Positions 41,376 through 50,698 of a stretch of 52,166 nt of DNA are shown piece after piece; within the stretch, counting starts at the first letter, position 1, and every line of letters begins with the position of its first letter. Source of the DNA: Desulfobacteraceae bacterium (lineage in GTDB: Bacteria; Desulfobacterota; DSM-4660; Desulfatiglandales; Desulfatiglandaceae); the NCBI GenBank assembly GCA_030613055.1, contig JAUWMR010000026.1, positions 1 to 52,166 on the forward strand, read 5' to 3'. A model generated the notes under the pieces. That model was not told the origin of the DNA. It searched no databases and worked only from the letters and a program-made list of their open reading frames with translations. The position numbers were made by a program, and so were the translations under genes.

Positions 41376-44144
41376 TTAAGTCTTTTCAATACGTACCGCG
41401 CACACCTTGAATTCAGGGATCTTTGCTATCGGATCGAGGGCCGCGTTAGTCAGCTTGTTTGCCGCGGCCGTGGCATAATGAAACGGGATAAAAATCGTCC
41501 CTTTTACTGCTTTATCAGACAGCCTTGCCTTGGCTTCGATCTCACCTCTCCTGGACGCAATCCTTAAGAGATTCCCATCACCTATTCCATTCTCCTCAGC
41601 GTCCTGCTGTGATATTTCCACAAAACATTCGGGCGCGATCTCATTTAGGCCTTGAGATTTCATAGTCATGGTCCCTGTGTGGAACTGGTAAAGGACGCGA
41701 CCGGTAGTTAGATAAAACGGATATTCATCATCAGGCAATTCGGCAGGGGGCTTATATTCAAGCGCGTGAAAAACACCCATGCCGCATGTAAACTGATCTA
41801 TATGGAGACACGGTGTTCCCGGGTGATCAGTAGTAGGGCAAGGCCAGTGAATCCCATCGTTCTGCAATCGCTCGTAGTTTATGCCGCAATAGGATGGCGT
41901 GACCCGGGCAATCTCTTCCATGATGCTCTCCGCGCTCTTATAGTTCATGGAATATCCCATGCGTGTTGACAGCTCGCTGATGATCTTCCAGTCTTCCCTT
42001 GCCTCTCCAGGCGAATCAACGGCCTTTCGTACCCGCTGCACCTTTCTTTCCGTATTAACAAATGTTCCCTCTTTTTCCGCAAATGACGCAGCAGGGAGGA
42101 CAACATCGGCCATTTTGGCCGTTTCAGTGAGAAAGATATCCTGGACCACCAAAAAATCCATTTTTTCCAAGGTTTTTTTGGCATGGTTCAGATCAGGATC
42201 AGACACCATCGGATTCTCACCTATTATGTAAAGGGACTTTATCCCGCCCTCAGGGCCTTTCTCCATTATTTCGGTCACCGTAAGGCCCGGCTTGTCAGGG
42301 AGTTTATCTACGCCCCATGCCTTTTCCATACGTTCCCGGATTGCAGGATCATCCACTTTCTGGTAGCCTGTGTACACATTTGGCAGGCCCCCCAAATCGC
42401 AGGCACCCTGTACGTTGTTCTGGCCACGGAGGGGGTTTACCCCTCCACCGGGGATGCCCATATTACCGCAAAGCATGGCCAGATTGGCCAGGGACTTTAC
42501 ATTATCCGTTCCGGTAGTATGCTGTGTAATACCCATGGCATATAGGATTGATGCTGCCGGTGCCTGAGCGTACAGGCGGGCCGCCTCAATAAGTTGATCC
42601 TTCGGTATTCCGGTAATCCCTTCGACATATTCCGGCGTATATTTCTCAACGGTCTTTTGCAGATCTTCGAATCCCACGGTACGGGATTTTACATAATCCT
42701 CGGGGTATAACCTTTCCTTAATAATTACATACATCATACCGTTAATAAAGGCCACATCCGTGCCAAGGGTCGGTCTCAGCCAGAGCGTTGCAAAACGCGT
42801 GATGTCTATCTTGCGGGGGTCTACCACGATCAATTTAGCCCCCTTAAATGTAACCGCCCGCTTCACATAAGAAGACAGAACAGGATGATTCTCGGTAGTA
42901 TTAGACCCCTCAATCAGTATCACATCTGATTTTTCCATATCTGCAATGGGGTTTGTCATGGCTCCGCTTCCAAATGCTGCGGCCAGACCGGCCACAGTCG
43001 AGGAATGTCAGAGCCGGGCGCAGTGATCAATGTTGTTTGTCCCGATCGCGGCCCTGGTGAATTTCTGTGCCAGGTAATTATCTTCATTCGTAATCCGGGC
43101 ACTGCACAATACGCCTATGGAGTCCGGACCCGAATCCTCTTTGATACGACCAAATCTTTCAGAAACTAAATCAAGGGCCTCATCCCAGGATGCCTCCCTG
43201 AGATTTCCATTTTCCCTGATAAGGGGTGTCGTGAGTCTTTCCGGGTCATTAATGAAATCGTATCCGAACCGCCCCTTCACGCAAAGGCTGCCGAAATTGG
43301 GTCCTGCGTCTTCCACCCCGGTCACCTTGAAAACCTTATTGTCTCTTACGTGAAGATAGAGCTGGCACCCGACACCACAATAGGCACAGGTGGTGCGAAC
43401 CATCATGGTTTCGTCGTGCTTCGGCCCTGCCAGAAGGTCCTGTTTGGAAATCAGGGCGCCCACCGGGCATGCCTGAACACATTCCCCGCAAAAGACGCAA
43501 TCTGAATCCTTCAAGGCCAGATCCCCCCTGGCCACAATCTTGGATTCAGCGCCCCTGTAGCCAAAGCTTATTGCATTGTTTACCTGGATTTCATTACAAG
43601 CCTGAACGCAACGGCCGCAAAGGATACAGCGGGAAAAATCACGGACAATAAATGGATTGACGTTCTCAATTGGATACCGGGTGTCAGGGGGCTGAAAACG
43701 ATTAGTTTTTACCTGATACCGAATAGCCAGATCCTGAAGCTTGCAGTTGCCATATGCAGGGCAGAGATCCTCGTGTTCCTTTACACCCATTGCGCTCAAC
43801 TGGAAATCGGTCCATGAATCCACGTCCATATCCTGGGCAAGACAATTGTGCTGTCCCGATGCCAAAAGCAATTCAAGGTTCAAACGCCGCGCCTTCAAGA
43901 CCCGGGGACTCTCGGTCCTTACTACCATATTAGCCCCTGCAGGTGCCGCACAGGAGGCCACAAGGGCCCTTGCGCCTTCAACTTCCACCACACAAATCCT
44001 GCAGGAACCCGTAGGCGATGCCCCTTTTAAATAGCAAAGGGTCGGAATATCAATCCCGTTTTTCTCAGCAACCTCAAGAATCGTTTCACCCGGTGAAAAT
44101 GCGTATTCCTTGCCATCTATGACGATTATGTTTTCAGAACTCAT
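41376..44144 (-). CDS. fdhA: Selenocysteine-containing formate dehydrogenase alpha subunit (in-frame TGA at 43010-43008)
   Basis: 922 residues when the TGA at 43010-43008 is read as selenocysteine (residue 379). Around it the protein reads DHCARL-Sec-HSSTVAGLA, the active-site loop of Mo/W-bis-pterin formate dehydrogenases. Domain order: plant-type [2Fe-2S] (about 30-75, LCYLKGASPTGSCRICVVEV); His-Cys3 [4Fe-4S] (HNCLAQDMDVDSW to LCPAYGNC); two ferredoxin clusters (CILCGRCVQAC, CVFCGECVQACP); then the [4Fe-4S]/pterin domain (TCAYCGVGCQLYLHV) and the C-terminal MopB-like part. It oxidises formate, or reduces CO2, within a NuoE/F-linked cytosolic complex. Start at ATG 44144 with CAGGAG upstream. 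An automated caller would split it in two. Confidence 0.95.
42977..43010 (-). promoter_or_regulatory. Selenocysteine insertion element (bacterial SECIS) with its TGA
   Basis: Ten bases after the TGA the minus strand folds as CTGTGGCC-GGTCT-GGCCGCAG (42997-42977): an 8-bp stem including one G-T pair and a five-base loop. The GGTCT loop equals the SelB-binding loop of the E. coli fdhF element. Confidence 0.85.
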
Positions 44145-44228
44145 TTTTTCTCCTGAAAATACAAATAGTTATGAATTAATTCATTAACAAACCATACGAG
44201 AAAATCACGTTGTTTTAAAGGCTTGCCG

Positions 44229-44258
44229 AGTATAGCAAAAAAAAATATTTTTTTTCAA
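44229..44258 (-). promoter_or_regulatory. Candidate sigma-70-type promoter for the fdh operon
   Basis: Minus strand TTGAAA (44258-44253), an 18-base A/T-only spacer ending GC, then TATACT (44234-44229), 85 bases before the fdhA ATG. The long A and T tracts in the spacer could add curvature. Confidence 0.5.
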
Positions 44259-44303
44259 AGCTTTTTTATGAAAATTTATGTTTTAAAACACATTAAAAAA
44301 ATC

Positions 44304-44332
44304 TTGACAAAACCTAAGCCTAAGCATATCTC
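44304..44332 (+). promoter_or_regulatory. Candidate promoter for the oxoacid:ferredoxin oxidoreductase operon
   Basis: TTGACA at 44304-44309 with weak TATCTC at 44327-44332 (17-base spacing), reading toward the oxidoreductase genes. The leader would be about 320 bases and contain the inverted repeat at 44528-44604. Confidence 0.3.
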
Positions 44333-44527
44333 TTTTTCCCTTAATGTAATATTTTAGCGTTTTGAAAAAATTGTTCATAGATAGTAGGGACTGTCTGCGG
44401 TTGCCTGTCCTGTTTTCAAAATCCTGAAGTGTTACTTTTTAATTTTTTTCCGTAAAATCGTAATAAAAGGTAATTTGAACACCTGCGCTTAAGTGTTATG
44501 TCATCTAAGTAATGTCGTAAAAATGCT

Positions 44528-44604
44528 GTCATTCCCGCGGAAGCGGGAATCCAGAAGCACCGAAGTAGTCCAAAATACTGGATTCCCGCCTTCGCGGGAA
44601 TGAC
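44528..44604. repeat. Long inverted repeat (GTCATTCCCGCGGAAGCGGG type)
   Basis: The left arm GTCATTCCCG...GCGGGAATCCAG (44528-44554) is matched by CTGGATTCCCGCC...GGGAATGAC (44579-44604); each arm holds its own small hairpin. This repeat style is common between genes of many environmental bacteria. It lies in the leader of the oxidoreductase operon. The rest of the 514-base gap (44145-44658) holds only the two candidate promoters. Confidence 0.85.
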
Positions 44605-44658
44605 GAGTGCCTGATACGATATTTCACGCATGACACGACACTGACCGGTATCAAGACT

Positions 44659-44898
44659 ATGGCAAAAAAGAAAAAGGGAAGAATAACAATAGACAAGGAG
44701 CTGTGCAAGGCCTGTTACCTGTGTATTGAGGCATGCCCGAACGATTTGATTGAAGTTTCTGATAAATTGAATCAAAAGGGCTATTATCCAACGCTGTTCA
44801 CGGAAACAGACAGCCGGGGAAACGACCGAAAGTGCACCGCATGTACCCTGTGTGCTATTGTATGTCCTGATGTTGCAATAGAGGTTTATCGTGACTGA
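44659..44898 (+). CDS. 2-oxoacid:ferredoxin oxidoreductase, ferredoxin (delta) subunit
   Basis: 79 residues with two [4Fe-4S] motifs, CKACYLCIEACP (about 16-27) and CTACTLCAIVCP (about 60-71), in a basic protein. It accepts electrons from the TPP-containing core and passes them to soluble ferredoxin. It overlaps the alpha-subunit gene by eight bases, so translation is coupled. Confidence 0.9.
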   Translation: MAKKKKGRITIDKELCKACYLCIEACPNDLIEVSDKLNQKGYYPTLFTETDSRGNDRKCTACTLCAIVCPDVAIEVYRD

Positions 44899-45970
44899 AA
44901 AACAATTGATGAGGGGAAGCCATGTTATAGGGGAAGCGGCCGTGCGTGCGGGATGCCGCCTCTATGCCGGCTATCCTATCACACCTCAAAACGAACTGAC
45001 AGAGTATATGTCCGGAGCCATGGCAAGGCTTGAAGACGGGACATTTATCCAGGCAGAAAGCGAATTAGCCGCTATCAACATGGTCCTCGGGGCATCCATG
45101 GCAGGCGCAAGGGCCATGACCAGTTCCTCCAGTCCGGGGATCAGCCTAAAGCAGGAAGGTATTTCCTATCTTGCGGCACAGGAACTTCCCGCCGTTATCG
45201 TGAATACCATGCGAGGCGGGCCGGGATTGGGAAATATCGCGCCTTCCCAGGGGGATTATTTCCAGGCAACACGGGGAGGCGGTCACGGCGATTATCGCGT
45301 CATTGTCTTAGCGCCGGCCTCCGTCCAGGAATTAGCGGACCTTACTCGAAAGGCATTCGAATACGCTGATAAATATAGAACACCCGCGATGCTCTTAGGG
45401 GACGGCATGATTGGACAGATGATGGAGCCGGTGGTATTTCCTGAACCGGTTGATCTCAATAAACTCCCACCCAAACCATGGATATTAGACGGAGCCATAG
45501 GCAGGCCCAGCCGGATTATTCTATCCCTTCTGTTAGATACTACAGTGGAAGAGGAACACAACTGGAAGCTTGTACGAAAATACGAGAGCATTGCCAGGGA
45601 CATTACAAGTGCCGAGACCTTTATGACCGAAGACGCCCACCTTGTTGTCATCGCTTACGGGACTGCGGCAAGAATTGCCAAAGGCGCTATAAAAAGGGTC
45701 CGCGAGATAGGTCTCAAGGTAGGACTCCTGCGCCCTGTCACGCTCTGGCCTTTTCCAAAACGTGTACTAATAGAAATGAGCAGGCAGATAAAAGACTTTC
45801 TTGTATTTGAGATGAGCACAGGGCAGATGTTAGAGGATGTAAAGCTGTCCTTGGAGGGCAGGAGCAATATACACTTCTATGGCCGGCCTGGAGGAATTGT
45901 CTCCACGCCAGACGAAATCGCCAAGGAGATAAACAGCCTTTATCACCGACAGCATCTGGAAGAGGACTAG
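44891..45970 (+). CDS. vorB: 2-oxoacid:ferredoxin oxidoreductase alpha subunit (VorB/KorA type)
   Basis: 359 residues. The start RGSHVIGEAAVRAGCRLYAG, YPITPQNELTEYM and the TSSSSPGISLKQEGISYLAA segment are typical of VorB-type subunits, where the conserved threonine-rich loop contacts the substrate. The C-terminal transketolase-like domain includes GLLRPVTLWPFP. It acts with beta and gamma subunits in oxidative decarboxylation of branched-chain 2-oxoacids or 2-oxoglutarate to the CoA ester with reduction of ferredoxin. The liv importer nearby favours a branched-chain substrate, but the sequence cannot separate the two. Confidence 0.88.
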   Translation: MTEKQLMRGSHVIGEAAVRAGCRLYAGYPITPQNELTEYMSGAMARLEDGTFIQAESELAAINMVLGASMAGARAMTSSSSPGISLKQEGISYLAAQELPAVIVNTMRGGPGLGNIAPSQGDYFQATRGGGHGDYRVIVLAPASVQELADLTRKAFEYADKYRTPAMLLGDGMIGQMMEPVVFPEPVDLNKLPPKPWILDGAIGRPSRIILSLLLDTTVEEEHNWKLVRKYESIARDITSAETFMTEDAHLVVIAYGTAARIAKGAIKRVREIGLKVGLLRPVTLWPFPKRVLIEMSRQIKDFLVFEMSTGQMLEDVKLSLEGRSNIHFYGRPGGIVSTPDEIAKEINSLYHRQHLEED

Positions 45971-45972
45971 AA

Positions 45973-46722
45973 GTGGAAAAAAAGGTTTTTACAAGACCAA
46001 GATATCTGAAAGACGCGGTTTTTCATTACTGCCCCGGTTGCGGCCACAGTATTATCCATCGCCTTGTAGCCGAGGTGCTTGAAGAACTGGAGATCGGCGA
46101 AAAGACCATAGGTGTCCCGCCTGCGGGTTGTGCGGTCCTTGCCTACAACTATCTTGATGTTGACATGGGAGAAGCGCCTCATGGCAGGGGGGCCGCAGTA
46201 GCCACGGGAATTAAACGGGTCCTTCCTGACAGGATTGTTTTTTCATACCAGGGAGACGGAGATATCGCTGCAATTGGAACCGCCGAGACCATTCATGCCG
46301 CCAACAGGGGCGAGAACATTACGATTATTTTCGTAAATAATGCGGTCTATGGCATGACAGGCGGTCAGATGGCGCCCACAACATTACCCGGTCAGAATTC
46401 CACGACCACACCCGGGGGCAGGGACATATCCAGGGATGGCGCGCCCCTCGACCTGAGTCAAATGCTTGCCATTGCCAGGGGCAGCGCTTATATAGAACGT
46501 ACCTCCGTGGACTCCCCTAAAAACATCAGGCGCACAAAAAAGGCCATTACTAAGGCATTTTTAACCCAGATGGAGGGCTTGGGTTTTTCCTTGGTGGAAA
46601 TACTTTCAGCCTGTCCTACTAACTGGAAGATGTCGCCGGTAGACGCCAATAAATGGATAAAAGACTCTATGATGAACACCTTTCCGCTTAAAGTCATCAA
46701 AGACAAAACTAATGAAAAATAA
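45973..46722 (+). CDS. 2-oxoacid:ferredoxin oxidoreductase beta subunit (TPP-binding)
   Basis: 249 residues from a GTG start at 45973, GAGG upstream. The cluster ligand CPGCGHSIIHRL, the TPP/Mg motif GDGDIAAIG with later NNAVYGMTGGQM, and PTTLPGQNSTTTPGGRD match beta subunits of the Vor/Kor family. It carries thiamine diphosphate and the catalytic [4Fe-4S] cluster. The alpha-beta spacing is two bases. Confidence 0.93.
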   Translation: MEKKVFTRPRYLKDAVFHYCPGCGHSIIHRLVAEVLEELEIGEKTIGVPPAGCAVLAYNYLDVDMGEAPHGRGAAVATGIKRVLPDRIVFSYQGDGDIAAIGTAETIHAANRGENITIIFVNNAVYGMTGGQMAPTTLPGQNSTTTPGGRDISRDGAPLDLSQMLAIARGSAYIERTSVDSPKNIRRTKKAITKAFLTQMEGLGFSLVEILSACPTNWKMSPVDANKWIKDSMMNTFPLKVIKDKTNEK

Positions 46723-46763
46723 TGAACTAAAGTTAAGTGAATTGAGGTCAGGCCGCTTAACAT

Positions 46764-46784
46764 AAAATCGCGGAGCGATTTTTT
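46764..46784 (+). promoter_or_regulatory. GGA-loop hairpin overlapping the gamma-subunit ribosome site
   Basis: AAAATCGC-GGA-GCGATTTTTT: an 8-bp stem, GGA triloop and short T run. The GGAG needed as ribosome site sits in the loop and first stem base, 10 bases before ATG 46786. It could attenuate or time translation of the gamma subunit. Confidence 0.55.
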
Positions 46785-46785
46785 C

Positions 46786-47328
46786 ATGACAAAGAAAACA
46801 GTTTTTGCAGGATTCGGAGGACAGGGCGTCCTCATGATGGGTTATGTATACGCAGTGTCAGCCATGAGGGACGGAAAAGAAGTGACGTATCTTCCTTCCT
46901 ATGGCGCGGAAGTACGTGGAGGCACGGCCAATTGCACGGTTGTTGTATCGGATGAAGAAATATTTTCCCCTGTGGCCTCCGCTCCCGATTATGCCGTTAT
47001 AATGAACAGGCCATCTCTGAACAGATACGAGGGAATGATAAAGAAAGATGGCATTATTGTTTTAAATTCGAGCCTTGTAGACAGAGACCCGTCCAGAGAT
47101 GATTTGGATGTCGTCAGGGTTCCTGCAAATGATATTGCCAGGAAACTTGGCAGCGATCGCACAATAAACATGATCATGTTGGGCGCCTTTGTTACCAAGA
47201 CAGGTATCACGACCTTGGAATCCATCATGAACGGGCTGACCGAGATAGTGAAAGGAAAGAAGGCCTCTGTTATGAAATTGAACCGGAAGGGCCTGGACAT
47301 GGGCGCTGAATACGCCTTGAAAAAATAA
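46786..47328 (+). CDS. 2-oxoacid:ferredoxin oxidoreductase gamma subunit
   Basis: 180 residues, the usual gamma size. FAGFGGQGVLMMGYVYAVSA at the N-terminus, YLPSYGAEVRGGTANCTVVV in the middle and MIMLGAFVTKTG are the family landmarks; the domain shapes the CoA pocket. It follows the beta gene after a 63-base gap that contains the GGA-loop hairpin. Confidence 0.93.
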   Translation: MTKKTVFAGFGGQGVLMMGYVYAVSAMRDGKEVTYLPSYGAEVRGGTANCTVVVSDEEIFSPVASAPDYAVIMNRPSLNRYEGMIKKDGIIVLNSSLVDRDPSRDDLDVVRVPANDIARKLGSDRTINMIMLGAFVTKTGITTLESIMNGLTEIVKGKKASVMKLNRKGLDMGAEYALKK

Positions 47329-47364
47329 AATTCAGTGGACAGCTTTTATTGAAGGAGCCTCAAA

Positions 47365-47793
47365 ATGAAAACCGTTAAACAGATTGATCTCTTGCTGAAA
47401 AATGAACCGGGAACCCTGTCCGCAGTCAGTGATCTACTTGGGGCCAACGGCATCAATATCATAGCCTTTTACGTAGCTACTGAAAAGGATGTGGGAAGGC
47501 TTCACTTTATCGCCAATGACCCGGATAAGGCCATTAACATCTTAAAGACGGCAGGATATAAAATCAAAGTACAGGATGTGATTGCCTGTGAAACGCCGCA
47601 CCATCCCGGAGGTCTGAACGCGGTGTTAAAGCCGCTTAAATCCGCCGGTATAAACGTGGATTACATTTATCCCTGCCTGGGAACAGGTGACATTACTGTT
47701 CTGGTATTAGGCGTGGGGCCCGTTGAAAAAGCCGTTCAAGTCATGGAAGACAACTGGATCCGCGTCCTCGGAGAAGACCTCTATCATATGTAA
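47365..47793 (+). CDS. Double ACT-domain amino-acid-binding protein
   Basis: 142 residues in two ACT halves: residues 1-70 (LLLKNEPGTLSAVSDLLGAN, with the ligand-binding N-x-PG-x-L pattern) and 71-142 (CETPHHPGGLNAVLKPLKSA, again PGGL). Such tandem ACT proteins bind amino acids and regulate partners. Here it is 36 bases after the gamma subunit, so it may sense a branched-chain or other amino acid to tune the oxoacid oxidoreductase. A good GAAGGAG precedes the start. Confidence 0.85.
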   Translation: MKTVKQIDLLLKNEPGTLSAVSDLLGANGINIIAFYVATEKDVGRLHFIANDPDKAINILKTAGYKIKVQDVIACETPHHPGGLNAVLKPLKSAGINVDYIYPCLGTGDITVLVLGVGPVEKAVQVMEDNWIRVLGEDLYHM

Positions 47794-48276
47794 AATGCCC
47801 GCCGTACGCGCGCGTTCAGCCGCGACCACATATAATTCATCCCCATGTCCCCGCAAAAAGTCCTTCTCCGTCAGTTAAACGCGTTTTAATCTCCAGAGAC
47901 CAGAGATATCAAATATCGAAGGCCTTAATTATTGTTTGAAACTAATCATCTTTTGTGTCAGAATATAAACCCCTAAAAGGGGCTATGATCAAAGATAATC
48001 TTTGAAGTGCAAAGTTACTAAAGTTAAGGGATTCTTTTGTTCTATAAATTAGATGGAGCGAAGCGACACGATAACTTTAGGCACTTCAAACTTTAGCTCA
48101 TTTTAGGCACTCTTAGTAGTCTTCTATCCAGTCATAGCCAAAGGATTCTGACCCCCGCATAGCGGGATCTTCGACACGCCCATCGAAGATCCCGCTATGC
48201 GGGGAAGGGCATGGTTTTCAAAAATTCACTAAATGCCAATTTGGAAAACAAAACATATAAGGAAAGGGGCTCTGTC
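47794..48276. other. Intergenic region with repeats upstream of the acylase gene
   Basis: No gene is found before 48277. CTAAAGT-type repeat D units scatter at 48002-48112. A head-to-head pair of repeat A occurs, the inverted unit at 48153-48173 and the direct unit at 48179-48207, able to form one extended hairpin. The acylase frame is open back through the direct unit, but the ribosome site AAGGAAAGGGG places the start at 48277. Confidence 0.6.
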
Positions 48277-50685
48277 ATGAAAAAAAAGAGAAAATGGCCT
48301 GTTATTACCCTCACTATCGTTCTTATAATTGCCGGGATTATCTATTTCCTTCCTCATTACTTAAACAAATATCAAAAAGAAGGGAATCTACAACTTGAAG
48401 GACTGAAGGAAGCGGTCACTGTTTACCGTGATGCAAAGGGCATGGCCTATATTTACGCCCGGAATCTTAGCGATGCCTTCATGGCACAGGGGTTTGTAAC
48501 GGCACAGGACCGGCTTTTTCAAATGGAACTCACCCGTCTTTTTTCCAGCGGGAGAATTTCTGAATTAGCAGGGGAAAAAGGTAAAAACATAGATATCAGG
48601 ATGAGGACTATCGGGTTCTATCGAAACGCAAAGAAACATGCTAAAATACTAAGTCCTGAAACCAGACTCTTTTTTCAGAAGTACGCGGACGGGGTAAACG
48701 CCTATATCAAAACCCGCAAAAAGACCCACCACCTTAAATTTAAACTCGCAGGCATCAAGCCCGGACCCTGGACCATCGAGGACTCACTTACCATTATGTA
48801 CTACATGGGTTGGGATTCGGCAGGGAACATCCGTGCCGAGATTATATCCCAGATGTTAGTGGACAGGTTAGGGATTGAGAAGGCGAAAGAGATCTTTCCG
48901 ATTACTAAAAATCCTGATGACGACCCCCTGGAAAGAGTGGAAAGCAGGACGATGAATCCTGATCCGGACACGCTCCATCTTTCTGGTGATAAAAAAATCA
49001 TGTCCTTCCTTGAACAAGGGGCCCTTCGCGTAGGCAGTAATAACTGGGCAGTTGGTCCTGGATTGTCACCAGGCGGAAAACCCATCGTGGCCAATGATCC
49101 TCACCTGGATTCCAGGATATTACCCGGGCCCTGGTACCCCTGTGGCCTCATACTCCCGCATCTGCGTGCAATAGGCGTCAATATACCCGGTATCCCGGGG
49201 ATGGTTGTAGGCCGCACGGATCATTTTGCCATGGGTGTCACAAACGCCTATGGCGATGCACAGGATCTTTTTATTGAGACCCTCGACCCTAAAGACTCCA
49301 ACATGTACATGGAAGGAGAGAATTCCTTCCCGTTTGAAGTCATTGAAGAGACCCTTAAAATAAAAGATAAGGATGCCCCTGGGGGGTTCAGCAAGGAGAA
49401 GATCAGGATCAGATTAACAAGACGGGGACCCGTTGTCTCGGGGATATTGCCCGGGCTAAAGACGAAAAAAGTGATGACCCTGCGCTGGGTGCCGTTTGAG
49501 ACCATGGGACCTTACATCGGTCTGGAAAAACTATTATCCGCCCGTTCGGTCGAAGAGATCCGTGAGGCGCTGAGCCATGTAAACGTCATCATGCTCAATT
49601 TTGTCTTTGCGGATACAAAAGGAAACATCGGGTGGCATGTCTCGAGCAGGCTCCCGATTCGCTCTCAGTCCGATGGAGCCCTGCCCCAGGTAGTGAAGGA
49701 CAGCCGGGACCACTGGAGCGGCTGGATACCCTGGGATGAAATGCCCCACCGCTATAATCCCGAAAAGGGGTGGGTCGGAACCTGCAACCATATGATCGTT
49801 GGAAGCGATTATCCGTATTATTATTCCTCCCGCGTCTCATCATCCTATCGCTATCAAAGACTCAAACAACTCATGAACGTTCCCGGCAAGAAGCCGGCGG
49901 ACGCTCAATGGCGATTTCAGCAGGATACCCTGAATCTAATGGCCAAAAAGACAGCCCCTTTGATGGTAAATGCCCTCATGGCCCACGAGGATACAAAGGA
50001 GATGGCCCGGATCCTATCCAATTGGGATTACAGGGATGATCCGGATAAGGTAGCCCCAACCATATTCCAGTCCGTGTACAGGGAATTCGCCTGGCTGGTC
50101 TTCAAAGATGAATTGGGGGAAGACCTGGCAAAGTCAATGCTGGATCAATGGACCTACTGGCAGGAACGGCTTGAAAAGATGGTTCTTGAGGGCTCATCAC
50201 CGTGGTTTGATAATACTGAAACAGGTGACGTCAAGGAGACCAGAGATACCCTTTTTCATCAGGCAGCCCTTGAAGCGGCTAAAGAGGTTGGGTCACGGCT
50301 TGGTGATGATCTTGCAAAATGGCAGTGGGGGAAGCTGCATCAAATAGAGTTTGTGAGTCCCGTCAGACGAAAAGGTTCCGGAAAGGGGTTAATCGGGGGA
50401 GGATCACATCCATTCCCTGGCTCTTCGGAGACGCTCTGCAGGGGGTATTATGATTTCAATAGCCCGTATAACGTGAAAATTTCAGCTTCCCTTAGAATGG
50501 TCGCCGATCTGGGTGATGAAGATAAAGTGCTTGCTGTTCTACCGGGCGGGGTTTCGGGACGTATCTTTGATCCGCACACCAAAGACCAGATCGAGGCATT
50601 TGTGCGGGGGGACAAGATGTATTGGTGGTTCAGCGACAAGGCCATTAAGGGGCACGCAACATCCACCCTTACCCTGACCCCTTAG
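48277..50685 (+). CDS. Penicillin acylase family N-terminal-nucleophile hydrolase
   Basis: 802 residues from ATG 48277. An N-terminal membrane/signal helix (KWPVITLTIVLIIAGIIYFL) is followed by the alpha chain with YRDAKGMAYIYARNLSDAFM and GFVTAQDRLFQMELTRLFSS. Autocatalytic cleavage is expected before Ser254 (RVGSNNWAVG), the N-terminal nucleophile of the beta chain. The beta chain has NDPHLDSRILPGPWYPCGL and, near the C-terminus, SPYNVKISASLRMV and LPGGVSGRIFDPH. The family hydrolyses amide bonds of beta-lactams, acyl-homoserine lactones or other N-acyl compounds; the substrate is unknown. Probably periplasmic and membrane-tethered. Confidence 0.92.
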   Translation: MKKKRKWPVITLTIVLIIAGIIYFLPHYLNKYQKEGNLQLEGLKEAVTVYRDAKGMAYIYARNLSDAFMAQGFVTAQDRLFQMELTRLFSSGRISELAGEKGKNIDIRMRTIGFYRNAKKHAKILSPETRLFFQKYADGVNAYIKTRKKTHHLKFKLAGIKPGPWTIEDSLTIMYYMGWDSAGNIRAEIISQMLVDRLGIEKAKEIFPITKNPDDDPLERVESRTMNPDPDTLHLSGDKKIMSFLEQGALRVGSNNWAVGPGLSPGGKPIVANDPHLDSRILPGPWYPCGLILPHLRAIGVNIPGIPGMVVGRTDHFAMGVTNAYGDAQDLFIETLDPKDSNMYMEGENSFPFEVIEETLKIKDKDAPGGFSKEKIRIRLTRRGPVVSGILPGLKTKKVMTLRWVPFETMGPYIGLEKLLSARSVEEIREALSHVNVIMLNFVFADTKGNIGWHVSSRLPIRSQSDGALPQVVKDSRDHWSGWIPWDEMPHRYNPEKGWVGTCNHMIVGSDYPYYYSSRVSSSYRYQRLKQLMNVPGKKPADAQWRFQQDTLNLMAKKTAPLMVNALMAHEDTKEMARILSNWDYRDDPDKVAPTIFQSVYREFAWLVFKDELGEDLAKSMLDQWTYWQERLEKMVLEGSSPWFDNTETGDVKETRDTLFHQAALEAAKEVGSRLGDDLAKWQWGKLHQIEFVSPVRRKGSGKGLIGGGSHPFPGSSETLCRGYYDFNSPYNVKISASLRMVADLGDEDKVLAVLPGGVSGRIFDPHTKDQIEAFVRGDKMYWWFSDKAIKGHATSTLTLTP

Positions 50686-50698
50686 TAAAGCATCCACG

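Noticed and set aside
41376-42995. Treating the 539-codon and 378-codon frames as two separate genes
   Set aside because: They are in the same reading frame, split by a single TGA at the known selenocysteine position and followed by a SECIS-like hairpin.
44416-44775. 119-residue minus-strand frame crossing the oxidoreductase leader
   Set aside because: It reads through the GTCATTCCCGC inverted repeat and into the opposite strand of the ferredoxin-subunit gene.
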